From assembly GCF_964340395.1 (NCBI RefSeq), contig NC_135563.1, positions 6,161,922-6,225,921 of the forward strand: a stretch of DNA of 64,000 nt. Direction: 5' to 3'. The first letter of the stretch is position 1; each line of letters begins with the position of its first letter. Positions 1 to 28,557 of this stretch are shown one piece after another. Origin of the DNA: Glandiceps talaboti. Lineage: Eukaryota > Hemichordata > Enteropneusta > Spengelidae. The notes beneath the pieces are model-generated. The model searched no databases. It was not told the DNA's origin and saw only the letters and a list, made by a program, of their open reading frames with translations. The position numbers were made by a program, and so were the translations under genes.

Positions 1-537
1 CTTTTAATTTTCTATATTTTGGCAATTTATGCTTGTCTAGATATTTATGTAGCTCTTTTACGTTCAGTTTTTCTAGAGTTCCACTTATGAATAACTGCAA
101 CCAGTCATAGTCATTATAATTCTTGTTTTCTCTTTTCTTCTGTACCTCTAACCGATGTCTGGATCTAATGTTTTTCATCCTCTCCAAATTTCTCAAAAGT
201 TCAATGTAGTTTTTAACACTGTTCACACTGACAATATATTTCTCAGCAAAACGAGAAATAGCAACTTCATCATTTAATTGCTTTGAAACATAGAGCTTTT
301 TTAAGTTAGCACGTGGTTGTGGAAGTCATCAACAGTTCGATTTGTGTTTGGTGTTTCAAACACATCCATATAATGACCTGGGTTGTGCATATCTGGCATA
401 GGATGTGGTATTCTGTTCATAGATGGCGATACCCAATCTGTAGTGGAACAGTAACTGCACTTTGAGCCATTTTGTATACATGAATCCCTAATAAATTCCA
501 TATAGAGCTCACCAATATTGTAATGGGTTTCAATAAA
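1..537 (-). pseudogene. Frameshifted remnant of an uncharacterised invertebrate repeat-associated protein gene
   Basis: On the minus strand, 537 to about 330 reads as a cysteine-containing stretch (with CSYCSTTDW) followed by PMPDMHNPGHYMDVFETP. From about 325 to 1 the coding sense continues in another frame, with KKLYVSKQLNDEVAISRFAEKY and then a charged helical segment and DYDWLQLF...LNVKELHKYLDKHKLP. The frame change lies at about 325-331, after the residues DDF. From memory, this order (HPGHYM, then PDDF, then a helical segment, then a DYDW...ELxKYLxHHxLP tail) is the C-terminal part of a protein family common in cnidarian, mollusc and lancelet genomes, usually annotated as uncharacterised and often multicopy. 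No function is known to me. The window edge cuts the 3' end and I see no start codon, so this is a fragment. A spliced, living gene is less likely, because the first frame ends in a stop and no convincing splice sites flank the change. Confidence 0.45.
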
Positions 538-1268
538 TTTTCATTCTATCACCATGGTAGGGTTCAAGTATTATATGATAGCTTTTGTGAGTTTGAATTA
601 AACACAAAATTATTCACAGGTGCTGGGTGAGGAATGTATTCATAACAAGCCATGCATTCATAAAAATATTATTCAACCCTTTGAAGTGATACATGTACTG
701 CCCCCCCCTCAGCGCATCAGTTTACTAAAGTCTCTTGAAATATAGTCCAGAAGTGTTTTATATTTTGCGTAGAGATAATATGAATACTATAATATAGGAA
801 GGGTCTTAATATGTATTTCAATCTTAAATAACATGTTTTCCATTTGCACTGCAATTAAAAATGTTTCTAAAATGTGTAATTTATGAAGTGTTTAAATTAA
901 TAATAAATGATTGTGTGACCAACCACTGCAAATTAATCCTAAAATTTGAATATGTTCACATGGAAAAAAGTTTCCTCATGGTGCAATTTTGCACTATTTT
1001 TTCCAAACCTGTGATAAATAAGTAATATATATATATACTTGTTCATTTATTTGCTAATTTATTTATGTCAGTGATGGGCTAAAAATCCAAGAAAAAGTGT
1101 AGCCAGACCAGTAGTCTATTGTCACCCCTCAGTTGTAAGTAGACATCCTGTCAGCAAATTTAACTAATAATAGTCTTTATTTGTGATTTTATGAGTGTCC
1201 ATGATTCAACAACTTTGTGCACTGGTTCAATTCTGAAGTAAGTATAAATATGGAATAAGTTAATACAT
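538..1268. other. Non-coding flank, nothing recognised
   Basis: AT-rich sequence between the left-edge pseudogene and the LTR element. It has a short C-run near 703-710 and a short AT run near 1026-1038. I see no reading frame, RNA gene or clear repeat. Confidence 0.5.
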
Positions 1269-1273
1269 GTAGC

Positions 1274-1503
1274 GCCATTGTATAGTGTTGTTGGTTATGT
1301 GACTAGTAGCACGCCCTCACTGCAGTAGTAATCTACTTTTGTTTGTTCGCGCATGCTCTGTTCAGCGCTTCCTGTTATGCTGTCCGCTTGTTCTTATACA
1401 TCAATCGACAAATTGTATTGATTAAACTGGTTTAACGTTTACTACTTCAAGTGTCTGGTTGTAGTCTCGACTTATTGGTAACTGGGCTAGTATCCCAACT
1501 GGC
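1274..1503 (+). repeat. 5' long terminal repeat
   Basis: 230 bp, identical by eye to 6805-7034. It starts GCCATTG and ends AACTGGC, so the ends form a short GCCA/TGGC inverted repeat instead of the usual TG/CA. The boundaries were set by the limits of identity between the two copies and by the GTAGC repeats outside. Confidence 0.92.
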
Positions 1504-1504
1504 G

Positions 1505-1522
1505 TGGCGGCAGCGATTCCGG
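1505..1522 (+). promoter_or_regulatory. Putative primer binding site
   Basis: One base after the 5' LTR, TGGCGGCAGCGATTCCGG begins with the TGG expected to pair with a tRNA 3' CCA end. Its complement could be an acceptor strand (CGCTGCC, G, CCA) preceded by a T-arm-like GGAAT. I cannot name the tRNA. Confidence 0.55.
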
Positions 1523-1659
1523 ATCTACACGCCTCCTGAAGACAAGACTGTCATTGAAACTGGTCATCACTTGGTCGGACACACACAGCAGTGTACAACC
1601 AGTCAGTATATATATTTACTGGAAAACACAGACGTTGTCATTCGTAACCAGTGAACATC

Positions 1660-4600
1660 ATGGCTCAAATGCAGCGAGCACCCAAGCAATGGTGTCTAAG
1701 TAAGTCAGAAACTATAAATTCCTTTGAGAATTGGCGTCAAAACCTAAGATACACATTGTCACTTGACGAAAATTTTGCACGTTTCCTCGCCGACCGTGCA
1801 CAATGGGGAAAGAAAACAAAGTCTTCCCCCCTGAGAGGTTTCACGAATGATGGCGAAGATGTCAGTGCCAACAAACGGTTAACAGCCCAGCAGAAGGTAA
1901 ATGCATTGGAGCTTATGTTGGGCCAGATAGCCAACTACTGTCCTGTCATTTCTCGCAGTACAATTGTTAAGAACTCGACATCCATAGACAGTATTTGGCA
2001 AGTCATTCGCCTCCATTTTGGTTTCCAGTCCACTGGCGCCCATTTCATTGATTTCTGCCATATCCACCTTGAACCTGACGAGCGCCCAGAAGATCTTTAT
2101 CAGCGTCTCACTGCTTTTGTTGAAGACAACCTACTTCATAGAGACAGTGGTATAACACACCATGGGGATACAATTACAGAGGATGAAGAACTTTCTCCAT
2201 CTTTGGAAAATTTTGTAGTCTTGACCTGGTTGCAGTTAATACACAAAGATCTCCCAAGGCTTGTCAAACAGCGATACGGCACTGAGCTACGAACCCGTAC
2301 TTTAGCGTCCATTAAGCCTGAAATTTCACAGGCATTGTCATCTCTACTGGATGAGATCCATACGACTGAAGATGCCACCGTCATGCGGGCTGCTACATCA
2401 AACTATAACTCTACCGTTCAGAAGGCCAGCTTCTCCACTCGTCCTGCAGGTTTTCCCAAAGCAAGACAGAGAGAACGAAGACCATATCGTTCCTGTCCCC
2501 TGTGTAAGCAGGCCAGCAGACCAGCTCAGCATTTTTTGAGTGAGTGTAAGTTTTTGCCAGATCAGGACCGTAAGTTTATGACCAAGATACGACAAGTTGC
2601 TAACATACTTGACATTGATACCGAAGAGGATGAATTTCCTATCAACGATGAAACCATCGAACAAGACACAAGCATTTCCAACACTGCTCTCCGAATACAG
2701 GTTCGTCAATCACCATACCTTGATACTTTCTATGGTCACCAGACTGCCCGCCTTACCATTGACAGCGGTGCCACCGGAAATATGTTGCGTCTGTCTACAG
2801 CTAGAGGTCTGAATGTGCCAATTAAAGCTAGCTCCCAATCTGCACACCAGGCTGATGGTTCTTCCCCTCTGAAGGTTGTGGGTGAGACAAATTTTACATT
2901 GACCCGTGACAATAACACATTTATCTTTGAAGGCCTAGTTGTGGAAAATCTGGATGTTGACATATTGGCAGGGACACCTTTTATGGAGATAAATGACATC
3001 AGCGTTCGCCCAGCCAAGCGTCAAATAATGCTTGGTGATGGTACCACATACAAGTATGGTTCAGCATCTGTAAACAGCCATAATATCCGAAGGGCTCACG
3101 TACTACGAGCTCCTCCCACATCAACAACTGTGTGGCCAGGGGACTTCGTTGAAGTTGAGTTACCAGCAGAACTCCGCGATGCCGACCTGACATATGCACT
3201 TGAACCAAGAACAGACACTCGTCATATTGCAACCACTTCACATGACAAGATTTGGCCAGCACCAAACCTACTATCAAGTATATCTGGGAAAATACGTATC
3301 CCAAACCTATCTGACACTCCACAAACTCTAAAGCGTAATGAACACTTTTGTCAGATACACACAGTCTTCACTCCGCAGACCAGTCACAACAGTTCAGACA
3401 CCATGACCCACTCCTCCAAACCCCCAGTGCCTCCTGTGGCCAGTTATTCTAAGTCAATCAGTCTAGATCCTGATAGTCTTCTTCCACAGCCTTACCATGC
3501 TGCTTTTTGCTCCTTACATGAAGAGTTTGATGATGTCTTCGATCCCAATGTGAAGGGTTACAATGGTGCTTCAGGCCCATTTCAAGCAGTTGTCAATATG
3601 GGTCCTGTCCAACCTCCACAACGCAAGGGACGTCTACCCCTGTATCCTCGTGACAAATTGGTGGAGCTACAAACTAAATTTGATGAACTGGAAAAAGTGG
3701 GAGTTTTTGCCAGACCAGAGGATTTAAAGGTTACAGTCGAGTATATTAATCCATCTTTCTTGGTTAAGAAAGCTAATGGTGGTTCTAGACTAGTCACTGC
3801 CTTCGCAGATGTTGGCCGTTATAGCAAGCCTCAACCCTCTCTTCTACCTGATGTCGACGGTACTCTCCGCCAAATTGCACAATGGAAGTACATCATCACC
3901 ACCGACCTTACCAAGGCGTTCTACCAAATACCACTGTCACGCGAGTCCTTGAAGTATTGTGGTGTGGCTACCCCATTCAGAGGGGTACGAGTCTACACGC
4001 GATGTGCTATGGGCATGCCCGGCTCGGAAACTGCATTAGAAGAGCTAATGTGTCGTGTACTTGGCGATCTCCTTGCGGAAGGCGTCGTAGCCAAACTGGC
4101 TGATGACTTATATTGTGGTGCAAATACCCTTGATGAACTTCTGAACAATTGGAAGCGTCTATTACAAGCATTACATGCCAACGCTTTATGCCTCTCCGCC
4201 ACCAAGACAATCATATGCCCTGCTACTGTTACTATCCTAGGATGGATTTGGAATCAGGGAACTATCAGAGCCAGCAAACATCGCATTGCAACATTGTCCT
4301 CCTGCTCCCTTCCAGAGAAGGTACGTGGTCTCCGTTCATTCATTGGGGCTTACAAGGTCTTAGCTAGGGTAATACCAAAGTGTGCAGTTCTCCTCACACA
4401 GTTGGAAGAGGCAACTGCTGGGAACCAGTCTAACGACCGTATCGATTGGACTGACAGTCTCCGCAAGGCTTTCCATACCGCTCAAACATCCTTGTCAACA
4501 AGTCGTTCAATCACCCTCCCACGACCATCTGACCAGCTATGGATTATCACAGATGCTGCTGTGAAGGGTCAAGGAATTGGTACCACTTTATATGTATCAC

Positions 4601-6588
4601 GTAATGACAAACTTCACCTTGCAGGATTTTTCAGTGCAAAGCTCCGCGGACGACAAGTTACTTGGCTCCCCTGTGAGGTCGAGGCCCTGTCCATTGCTGT
4701 TGCCACTAGACATTTCAGTCCGTATATCATTCAATCTCATCACAAACCATGCATTCTCACAGACAGTAAGCCGTGTGTACAGGCATATGAGAAATTGTGT
4801 CGAGGTGAGTTCTCTGCCAGCCCTCGTGTGACAACGTTCCTCTCAACTGTGAGCCGTTACCAGGCCTCTGTCAGACACCTCGCTGGTAGTGAGAACATCC
4901 CATCAGACTTTGCCAGTCGTAATGCCCCGGACTGCAACACTCCCTCATGCCAAGTCTGCTCATTTGTTGAACGTACTGAAGAATCTGTCATCAGATCATT
5001 ATCAGTTCAAGACATCGTCTCTGGTAATGCTCGTCTTCCATTTACCAACAGGGCAACCTGGCTCAGTATACAATCTGACTGCCCAGATTTGCGTCGTACT
5101 CATGCCCATCTTACTCAGGGAACCCGTCCTTCGAAGAAGCTCACCAACATCAAGGACGTCAAACGTTATCTGAACAACGTAACCATTGCCAAAGATGGAT
5201 TGCTTGTTGTCACTCGCACTGATCCGTTTGTCCCACCTAGTGACCGTATTGTCGTACCGCGACAAGTTTTGGATGGCCTCTTAACTGCCATTCACATCCG
5301 TCTCAGTCATCCTTCATGTCATCAAATGAAACAAGTGATACACCGCTACTTCTTCGCCTTGGACCTGGACAAGTCTATTGAACATGTCTCTACCACATGT
5401 TGCCAGTGCGCTGCTCTCGCAAAGGCTCCACATACCATAGTTACACAGTCTACTACAGACCCTCCAGATGCCGTTGGTATTTCCTTTGCTGCAGACATTA
5501 TCAAGCGTGAACGGCAGCTCATTCTTGTCCTTCGTGAATGTGTTACATCATTTACTACCGCATGCCTGGTCGAAAACGAACGCCGTGAAACTCTTCGTGT
5601 GGCCCTTGTCCGTCTATGCATTGAACTAAGACCTTTAGATGGTCCCCACGCTGTTATACGTACTGATCCAGCTCCCGGCTTCGTCGCCCTCGTAAATGAT
5701 GACCTTCTTCGTCACCACAGATTGAGTATTGAAATTGGTCGCACCAAAAATCGTAACAAAAACCCCATCGCAGACCGAGCAATTCAAGAGGTTGAGGATG
5801 AGCTCCTACGTCAGGACCCTTTGTGTTCTACCGTTACACCTCTCTCTCTCTCCATTGCACTGTCACAAGTCAACTCTCGAATCCGATCCAGAGGTTTATC
5901 CGCACGTGAGATGTGGACTCAGAGAGACCAATTTACCCATGAGCAGCTACCCATCAGTGACCAGAAGCTCATTCTGGAGCAGCATTCACAACGCCAGGCT
6001 AATCATCGCTATAGTGAAGTCTCCAAGGCCCCTAGAGGAAAAGTCACAACAGCTACATCGCTTGATGTTGGGGATCTTGTATACTTACACTCTGATCGCA
6101 ACAAGTCAAGTTCCCGTGATCGTTACTTGGTAATCCAGAGTGATACACCATGGTGTAATATACGCAAATTCCGTGGAAACCAACTTCGTAAAACGTCATA
6201 TCGTGTCAAGCAGTCTGAATGCTACCTTGTGCCATTCTCCACCACTCCACATTCAGTTCTTAGGAAAAACACTAATGACGATTATTCATCTGATGAGGAC
6301 ATATCTCCACGTCCACCCACTTCACCACCTGAACCACCATACATTCCTTCACAACTGACAATGAACAGTGATGTCAACCATATAGAAAGTGCTACTTCTG
6401 GAATATCTACAGAACACAATGCTTGTGATAGCAATCTGCCATTGGCCAGCGCCACGGAAACTACAGAGTTGTCACCTCCTGATAAAACTACCAAACAAGA
6501 TAAACCATACCCATCCCGGGAGATTAGGCAATCTACTCGCAAACGTCGTCTTCCTGATCGCTTAAAGGACTATGAACTATACATTTAG
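1660..6588 (+). CDS. Gag-Pol polyprotein of the LTR retrotransposon
   Basis: One open frame of 1,642 residues from the ATG at 1660; a GTG nine bases upstream is in frame but a weaker start. The N-terminal third is Gag-like, ending in a zinc knuckle C279-x2-C282-x8-H291-x4-C296. An aspartic protease motif DSGAT begins at residue 368. Reverse transcriptase has its first catalytic Asp in [10 protein letters not shown] (D749) and a LADDLYCG box (D815, D816) in place of the more usual YxDD. RNase H carries D965, E1008 and D1035 (TDSK). The integrase has an H1212-x4-H1217...C1247-x2-C1250 zinc site and acidic residues D1279 and D1336. The position 35 residues after D1336 is D1372 (in PIADRA), where retroviral integrases have Glu. 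Gag and Pol share one frame, so no frameshift is needed. There is no envelope gene; the C-terminal tail is Ser/Pro/acidic and disordered-looking. Confidence 0.93.
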   Translation: MAQMQRAPKQWCLSKSETINSFENWRQNLRYTLSLDENFARFLADRAQWGKKTKSSPLRGFTNDGEDVSANKRLTAQQKVNALELMLGQIANYCPVISRSTIVKNSTSIDSIWQVIRLHFGFQSTGAHFIDFCHIHLEPDERPEDLYQRLTAFVEDNLLHRDSGITHHGDTITEDEELSPSLENFVVLTWLQLIHKDLPRLVKQRYGTELRTRTLASIKPEISQALSSLLDEIHTTEDATVMRAATSNYNSTVQKASFSTRPAGFPKARQRERRPYRSCPLCKQASRPAQHFLSECKFLPDQDRKFMTKIRQVANILDIDTEEDEFPINDETIEQDTSISNTALRIQVRQSPYLDTFYGHQTARLTIDSGATGNMLRLSTARGLNVPIKASSQSAHQADGSSPLKVVGETNFTLTRDNNTFIFEGLVVENLDVDILAGTPFMEINDISVRPAKRQIMLGDGTTYKYGSASVNSHNIRRAHVLRAPPTSTTVWPGDFVEVELPAELRDADLTYALEPRTDTRHIATTSHDKIWPAPNLLSSISGKIRIPNLSDTPQTLKRNEHFCQIHTVFTPQTSHNSSDTMTHSSKPPVPPVASYSKSISLDPDSLLPQPYHAAFCSLHEEFDDVFDPNVKGYNGASGPFQAVVNMGPVQPPQRKGRLPLYPRDKLVELQTKFDELEKVGVFARPEDLKVTVEYINPSFLVKKANGGSRLVTAFADVGRYSKPQPSLLPDVDGTLRQIAQWKYIITTDLTKAFYQIPLSRESLKYCGVATPFRGVRVYTRCAMGMPGSETALEELMCRVLGDLLAEGVVAKLADDLYCGANTLDELLNNWKRLLQALHANALCLSATKTIICPATVTILGWIWNQGTIRASKHRIATLSSCSLPEKVRGLRSFIGAYKVLARVIPKCAVLLTQLEEATAGNQSNDRIDWTDSLRKAFHTAQTSLSTSRSITLPRPSDQLWIITDAAVKGQGIGTTLYVSRNDKLHLAGFFSAKLRGRQVTWLPCEVEALSIAVATRHFSPYIIQSHHKPCILTDSKPCVQAYEKLCRGEFSASPRVTTFLSTVSRYQASVRHLAGSENIPSDFASRNAPDCNTPSCQVCSFVERTEESVIRSLSVQDIVSGNARLPFTNRATWLSIQSDCPDLRRTHAHLTQGTRPSKKLTNIKDVKRYLNNVTIAKDGLLVVTRTDPFVPPSDRIVVPRQVLDGLLTAIHIRLSHPSCHQMKQVIHRYFFALDLDKSIEHVSTTCCQCAALAKAPHTIVTQSTTDPPDAVGISFAADIIKRERQLILVLRECVTSFTTACLVENERRETLRVALVRLCIELRPLDGPHAVIRTDPAPGFVALVNDDLLRHHRLSIEIGRTKNRNKNPIADRAIQEVEDELLRQDPLCSTVTPLSLSIALSQVNSRIRSRGLSAREMWTQRDQFTHEQLPISDQKLILEQHSQRQANHRYSEVSKAPRGKVTTATSLDVGDLVYLHSDRNKSSSRDRYLVIQSDTPWCNIRKFRGNQLRKTSYRVKQSECYLVPFSTTPHSVLRKNTNDDYSSDEDISPRPPTSPPEPPYIPSQLTMNSDVNHIESATSGISTEHNACDSNLPLASATETTELSPPDKTTKQDKPYPSREIRQSTRKRRLPDRLKDYELYI

Positions 6589-6780
6589 TTGTGTTTTCCT
6601 ATTTGGACAAGTACTCCCTTTGAGCTTTGCATTCTTGTACAGTGTGTAACTGTTATTTTCACCATCCCTTGCTTTTCATGAAGCTTATTCGCAGGACTTT
6701 GTGACATTTTTTTGTTGCATTTGCCTTAAGCTTGTATGTATATTTTTCAATAGTTTTTTTACAGTGTCTAGTACCTAAAC

Positions 6781-6800
6781 AAAAGGGAAAAAAAAGGTGG
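6781..6800 (+). promoter_or_regulatory. Polypurine tract
   Basis: A run of A and G with one T (AAAAGGGAAAAAAAAGGTGG) ends four bases before the 3' LTR. This is the expected place for the plus-strand primer of an LTR element. Confidence 0.7.
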
Positions 6801-6804
6801 CTAC

Positions 6805-7034
6805 GCCATTGTATAGTGTTGTTGGTTATGTGACTAGTAGCACGCCCTCACTGCAGTAGTAATCTACTTTTGTTTGTTCGCGCATGCTCTGTTCAGCGCT
6901 TCCTGTTATGCTGTCCGCTTGTTCTTATACATCAATCGACAAATTGTATTGATTAAACTGGTTTAACGTTTACTACTTCAAGTGTCTGGTTGTAGTCTCG
7001 ACTTATTGGTAACTGGGCTAGTATCCCAACTGGC
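6805..7034 (+). repeat. 3' long terminal repeat
   Basis: 230 bp, identical by eye to the 5' LTR, and followed directly by the second GTAGC target-site copy at 7035-7039. Confidence 0.92.
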
Positions 7035-7094
7035 GTAGCAACTGTTGGCAAATCTATGTGTTGCTGTATCTGTGTTTCATCTGTGCGTATTTTT

Positions 7095-7250
7095 GTTAGT
7101 GGTTTCAGGGGGGGGGGGCCATGAAATATAAACAAGAAGTCTTAGGGGGGGGCCAGATAATTTATACCAGTTTTTGTAGGGGGGGCCACCAATAAAAATC
7201 CCTTGCTTCATAAGAAATCCTCCGGCCTCCCCCTGGAAATTAAAAATGTA
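7095..7250. repeat. G-tract cluster
   Basis: Three long G runs (near 7108-7118, 7145-7153 and 7179-7186) lie within about 80 bases, each followed by CCA or CC, and a C-rich strand follows near 7220-7236. This could fold as a G-quadruplex or be part of a degenerate dispersed repeat. No coding potential is seen. Confidence 0.5.
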
Positions 7251-7439
7251 CACTCCCTAGGACAGGTTTCTAAAACATGACCCTCTCCCAATTTCCCATT
7301 CGTAATTATTGAAGGCTCCCTTATAATTAAACTACTTACATTGTTCAATCTTCGTGTTATGCAATGGAACTGTTAGAATATGCACACTATTATAGTATTA
7401 AAGATTGTAAAATACATTTGCATATAAAACAATACGTAC

Positions 7440-7870
7440 TCTCAATAAGTATGATAGAGGGCGAGATCAATTTGATCACATGATATCACTGAACATATTT
7501 TACTTCCGGGTTAGGTCACACGTGTACATGTACCACGAAACGCATACGTCTACGTACTCAAAATACACACCTAAGTACATAAAACCATCACGGAAACGGT
7601 AATAACTGCATGATCAACTAAGGAAATCTACTGTGTGGATTAATCTCGGAACAAGACTGCCTACAGCCTGCGGTGACCACCGTCCACAGCTACAGTCTCA
7701 GATAGCCGGCCTAGGTACGTACGTTTGGGTTGTGATGCGTGCTCATATCTAGTCCTGCTTCCATGACGGTGCACGAGTCTGTATTACTGACTTGACTCTA
7801 AACACCGTCATGCAAAGAGCAATAGAGTTTGCCTATTACAACACCGGAGGAGGAGGGACAATTGTCAGAA
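7440..7870 (+). promoter_or_regulatory. Candidate promoter and 5' untranslated exon of NOP14
   Basis: This stretch is richer in CpG than its surroundings. It has a perfect ETS core ACTTCCGG at 7502-7509 and a palindromic E-box CACGTG at 7519-7524, sites typical of housekeeping and ribosome-biogenesis promoters. A good donor, CTAG|GTACGT, lies at 7714/7715, and an acceptor-like ...ACTAATAG lies just upstream of the NOP14 ATG (about 8640). A non-coding first exon ending at 7714 is therefore possible. This is inference; no transcript evidence is available here. Confidence 0.35.
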
Positions 7871-8029
7871 TCGAGTCCCGGATTACTCCGCATGCAAGCA
7901 GCACTAGCTCATATCATGCTACAAGTTGAAACTGTAACAACACTGTTTGAAACCATACTCCATAGAATTATTAAATAATAGATCCATGTTAAAACTCACT
8001 ATCGCAGTTTTCAAACAGGCTCAGTATTT

Positions 8030-8460
8030 GGACAGAGGGGGGTACCTCTGGCCAGGTCTGGTATGGCTTTATGGGTGTTCTGCCAATGCTGCCCCCAGAC
8101 CCCATATTTTGACCAAAAAACATTGAAAAACCCTTACCCTATTTTAGACCATTTGAAGTTTTTAGAAATAGAAGACTCCAATTTAGACCAAAATACATAA
8201 TCACCGATATGAAAATGTCAACCACTGAATTAGCTGCCCAGGGGAAATTCTGATGGAAATTCTGAACTAGTCGAGAATTTATTATGTGGGCCCTGCCAGG
8301 ACATCATTTCAGACCAAACAAAACCGAAAATTGTGTAAAGTAGACCCCATTTTAGACACCTTTTAGACCAAAAGGCGAAAAAAAACCCACCACATAGGGC
8401 AGCACATATATGTATACCTAATAGGTGGGAGTACCACCACCCCCCCCCCCCCCCCCCCAC
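8030..8460. repeat. Likely dispersed repeat ending in a poly-C tract
   Basis: The motif GACCCCATTTTAGAC and close variants (ACCCTATTTTAGACC, CCAATTTAGACC) recur at about 8095-8350, and the segment ends in a C-run of about 19 bases (8439-8458). The internal repetition and C-tract suggest a dispersed repeat. It does not encode a protein. Confidence 0.4.
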
Positions 8461-8656
8461 CCAGCTCCTTGGGATTTTGACATATCCTCAATGATCTACA
8501 TTTTCTAGCTCTTGTATTGTCATGGTCAAGCATTAATAGAAAAGGTCAAGAGATAACAGAAAAGTATGTTCTTTCATGAATTTCTTTTTATTGGTATTGA
8601 GAAAGACTGCAATGTCATAATAATGTATCCTATACTAATAGGCATTGGAGTAAAGC

Positions 8657-27551
<18,895 letters not shown>

Positions 27552-27593
27552 CATCGTTTTTATAGTCATGTATTTTACTGTCAGAAATTTGCA

Positions 27594-27599
27594 AATAAA
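27594..27599 (+). terminator. Polyadenylation signal of NOP14
   Basis: AATAAA lies 43 bases after the stop codon and is followed by an AT-rich, T-containing region, which implies a very short 3' UTR. Confidence 0.7.
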
Positions 27600-27910
27600 T
27601 AATCATTTTTATTTATAACAACAAATGAATTAATTGTTTTTGATTCTACGTACATTTATAAATTTGATACATATAAGAACAAAACATTATGTAATTTAGA
27701 ATTTCAAAATTTTCTCTTGGCCAAGGGAAGTATGTACTCGTATAACCTCTGTTGATCTGACCACTGGTCATTATCTGCTCCATTAACCATTAGGAAAATG
27801 CTATATAAAATTTGAATACCACCTGTTGATTCTCAAGGTTATTTGTACAAAGGTGTCATTTCTGTATCTATACTATTTACATGCAAGTCAGATCCAGGTA
27901 ATTTTTGGAC

Positions 27911-28147
27911 AACATAATATATGCATCATGTTCTTAATCAACATAATATATGCATCATGTGACTTAATCAAAATGATATATGCATCATGTGACCTAATCA
28001 ATGAAATATAGGCATCATGTGATTTTATCAACATATATGCATCATGTGACTTAATCAACATAATATATGCATCATGTGACTTAATCAACATAATATATGC
28101 ATCATGTGACCTAATCAACATACTATAGGCATCATGTGATTTTATCA
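27911..28147. repeat. 30-bp tandem satellite with higher-order structure
   Basis: Eight monomers (27-30 bp) of the form AACATAATATATGCATCATG + TGACTTAATC. Monomers 3 and 7 share CCTAATC, and monomers 4 and 8 share ATAGGC plus GATTTTATC, so four-monomer blocks of about 120 bp have been duplicated. A minus-strand frame through it (IKSHDAYIML repeats) exists only because the period is a multiple of three. Confidence 0.9.
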
Positions 28148-28557
28148 ACTAATCAGTTGCTACACATGGTAGCCATGAAAATTACTGAAATTGGTGTTTA
28201 CCTCTCTCTCTCTCTCCCCCCTCCCACCATAATGGGGCAGGTTTAAATTTTGAGTGAGAGCTTGGCTTTGAATCTTGCACCAGTTTAGTTTACCTTCATT
28301 CAAGTCATCTCATGTTGTACAATATTGAGAAGTCCATCATTATATCTAACAAACAGTTTGAAGAAAAAATGGTCCAGTTACAGGTAATGCAGATTTTAAA
28401 ATGTATTTTATTAGAGAAATAGGATGTAATCACCAGAAATCAATGTTTGCTATCCTGTCTTCGTATCATGTCGGAGTTCGGAAACTTTATTTGAGTCCTT
28501 CAATTTGTTGTGTCTAATAATATTGTGATGAAAGTTAGTTTTTAAAAAAAAAATCAT
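28148..28557. other. Spacer, nothing recognised
   Basis: This lies between the satellite and the tandem triplication. It has a short CT run near 28204-28220 and no coding or RNA signal. Confidence 0.5.

Larger units (their letters stand above)
1269..7039 (+). mobile_element. Complete LTR retrotransposon with target-site duplication
   Basis: The element proper is 1274-7034 (5,761 bp). Two LTRs, 1274-1503 and 6805-7034, are both 230 bp and I find no difference between them on direct reading. The pentamer GTAGC flanks the element at 1269-1273 and 7035-7039, which is the expected short target-site duplication. A primer-binding-site candidate follows the 5' LTR and a purine-rich tract precedes the 3' LTR. 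One uninterrupted gag-pol frame fills the interior in the order Gag, protease, reverse transcriptase, RNase H, integrase. That order fits Ty3/Gypsy-type (Metaviridae) and also BEL/Pao elements. I favour a Ty3/Gypsy-like assignment but cannot settle it. Identical LTRs and an open frame indicate a very recent insertion. Confidence 0.93.

Noticed and set aside
27888-28148. IKSHDAYIML repeat protein
   Set aside because: The satellite period is near 30 bp, so one frame stays open; there is no other coding sign.
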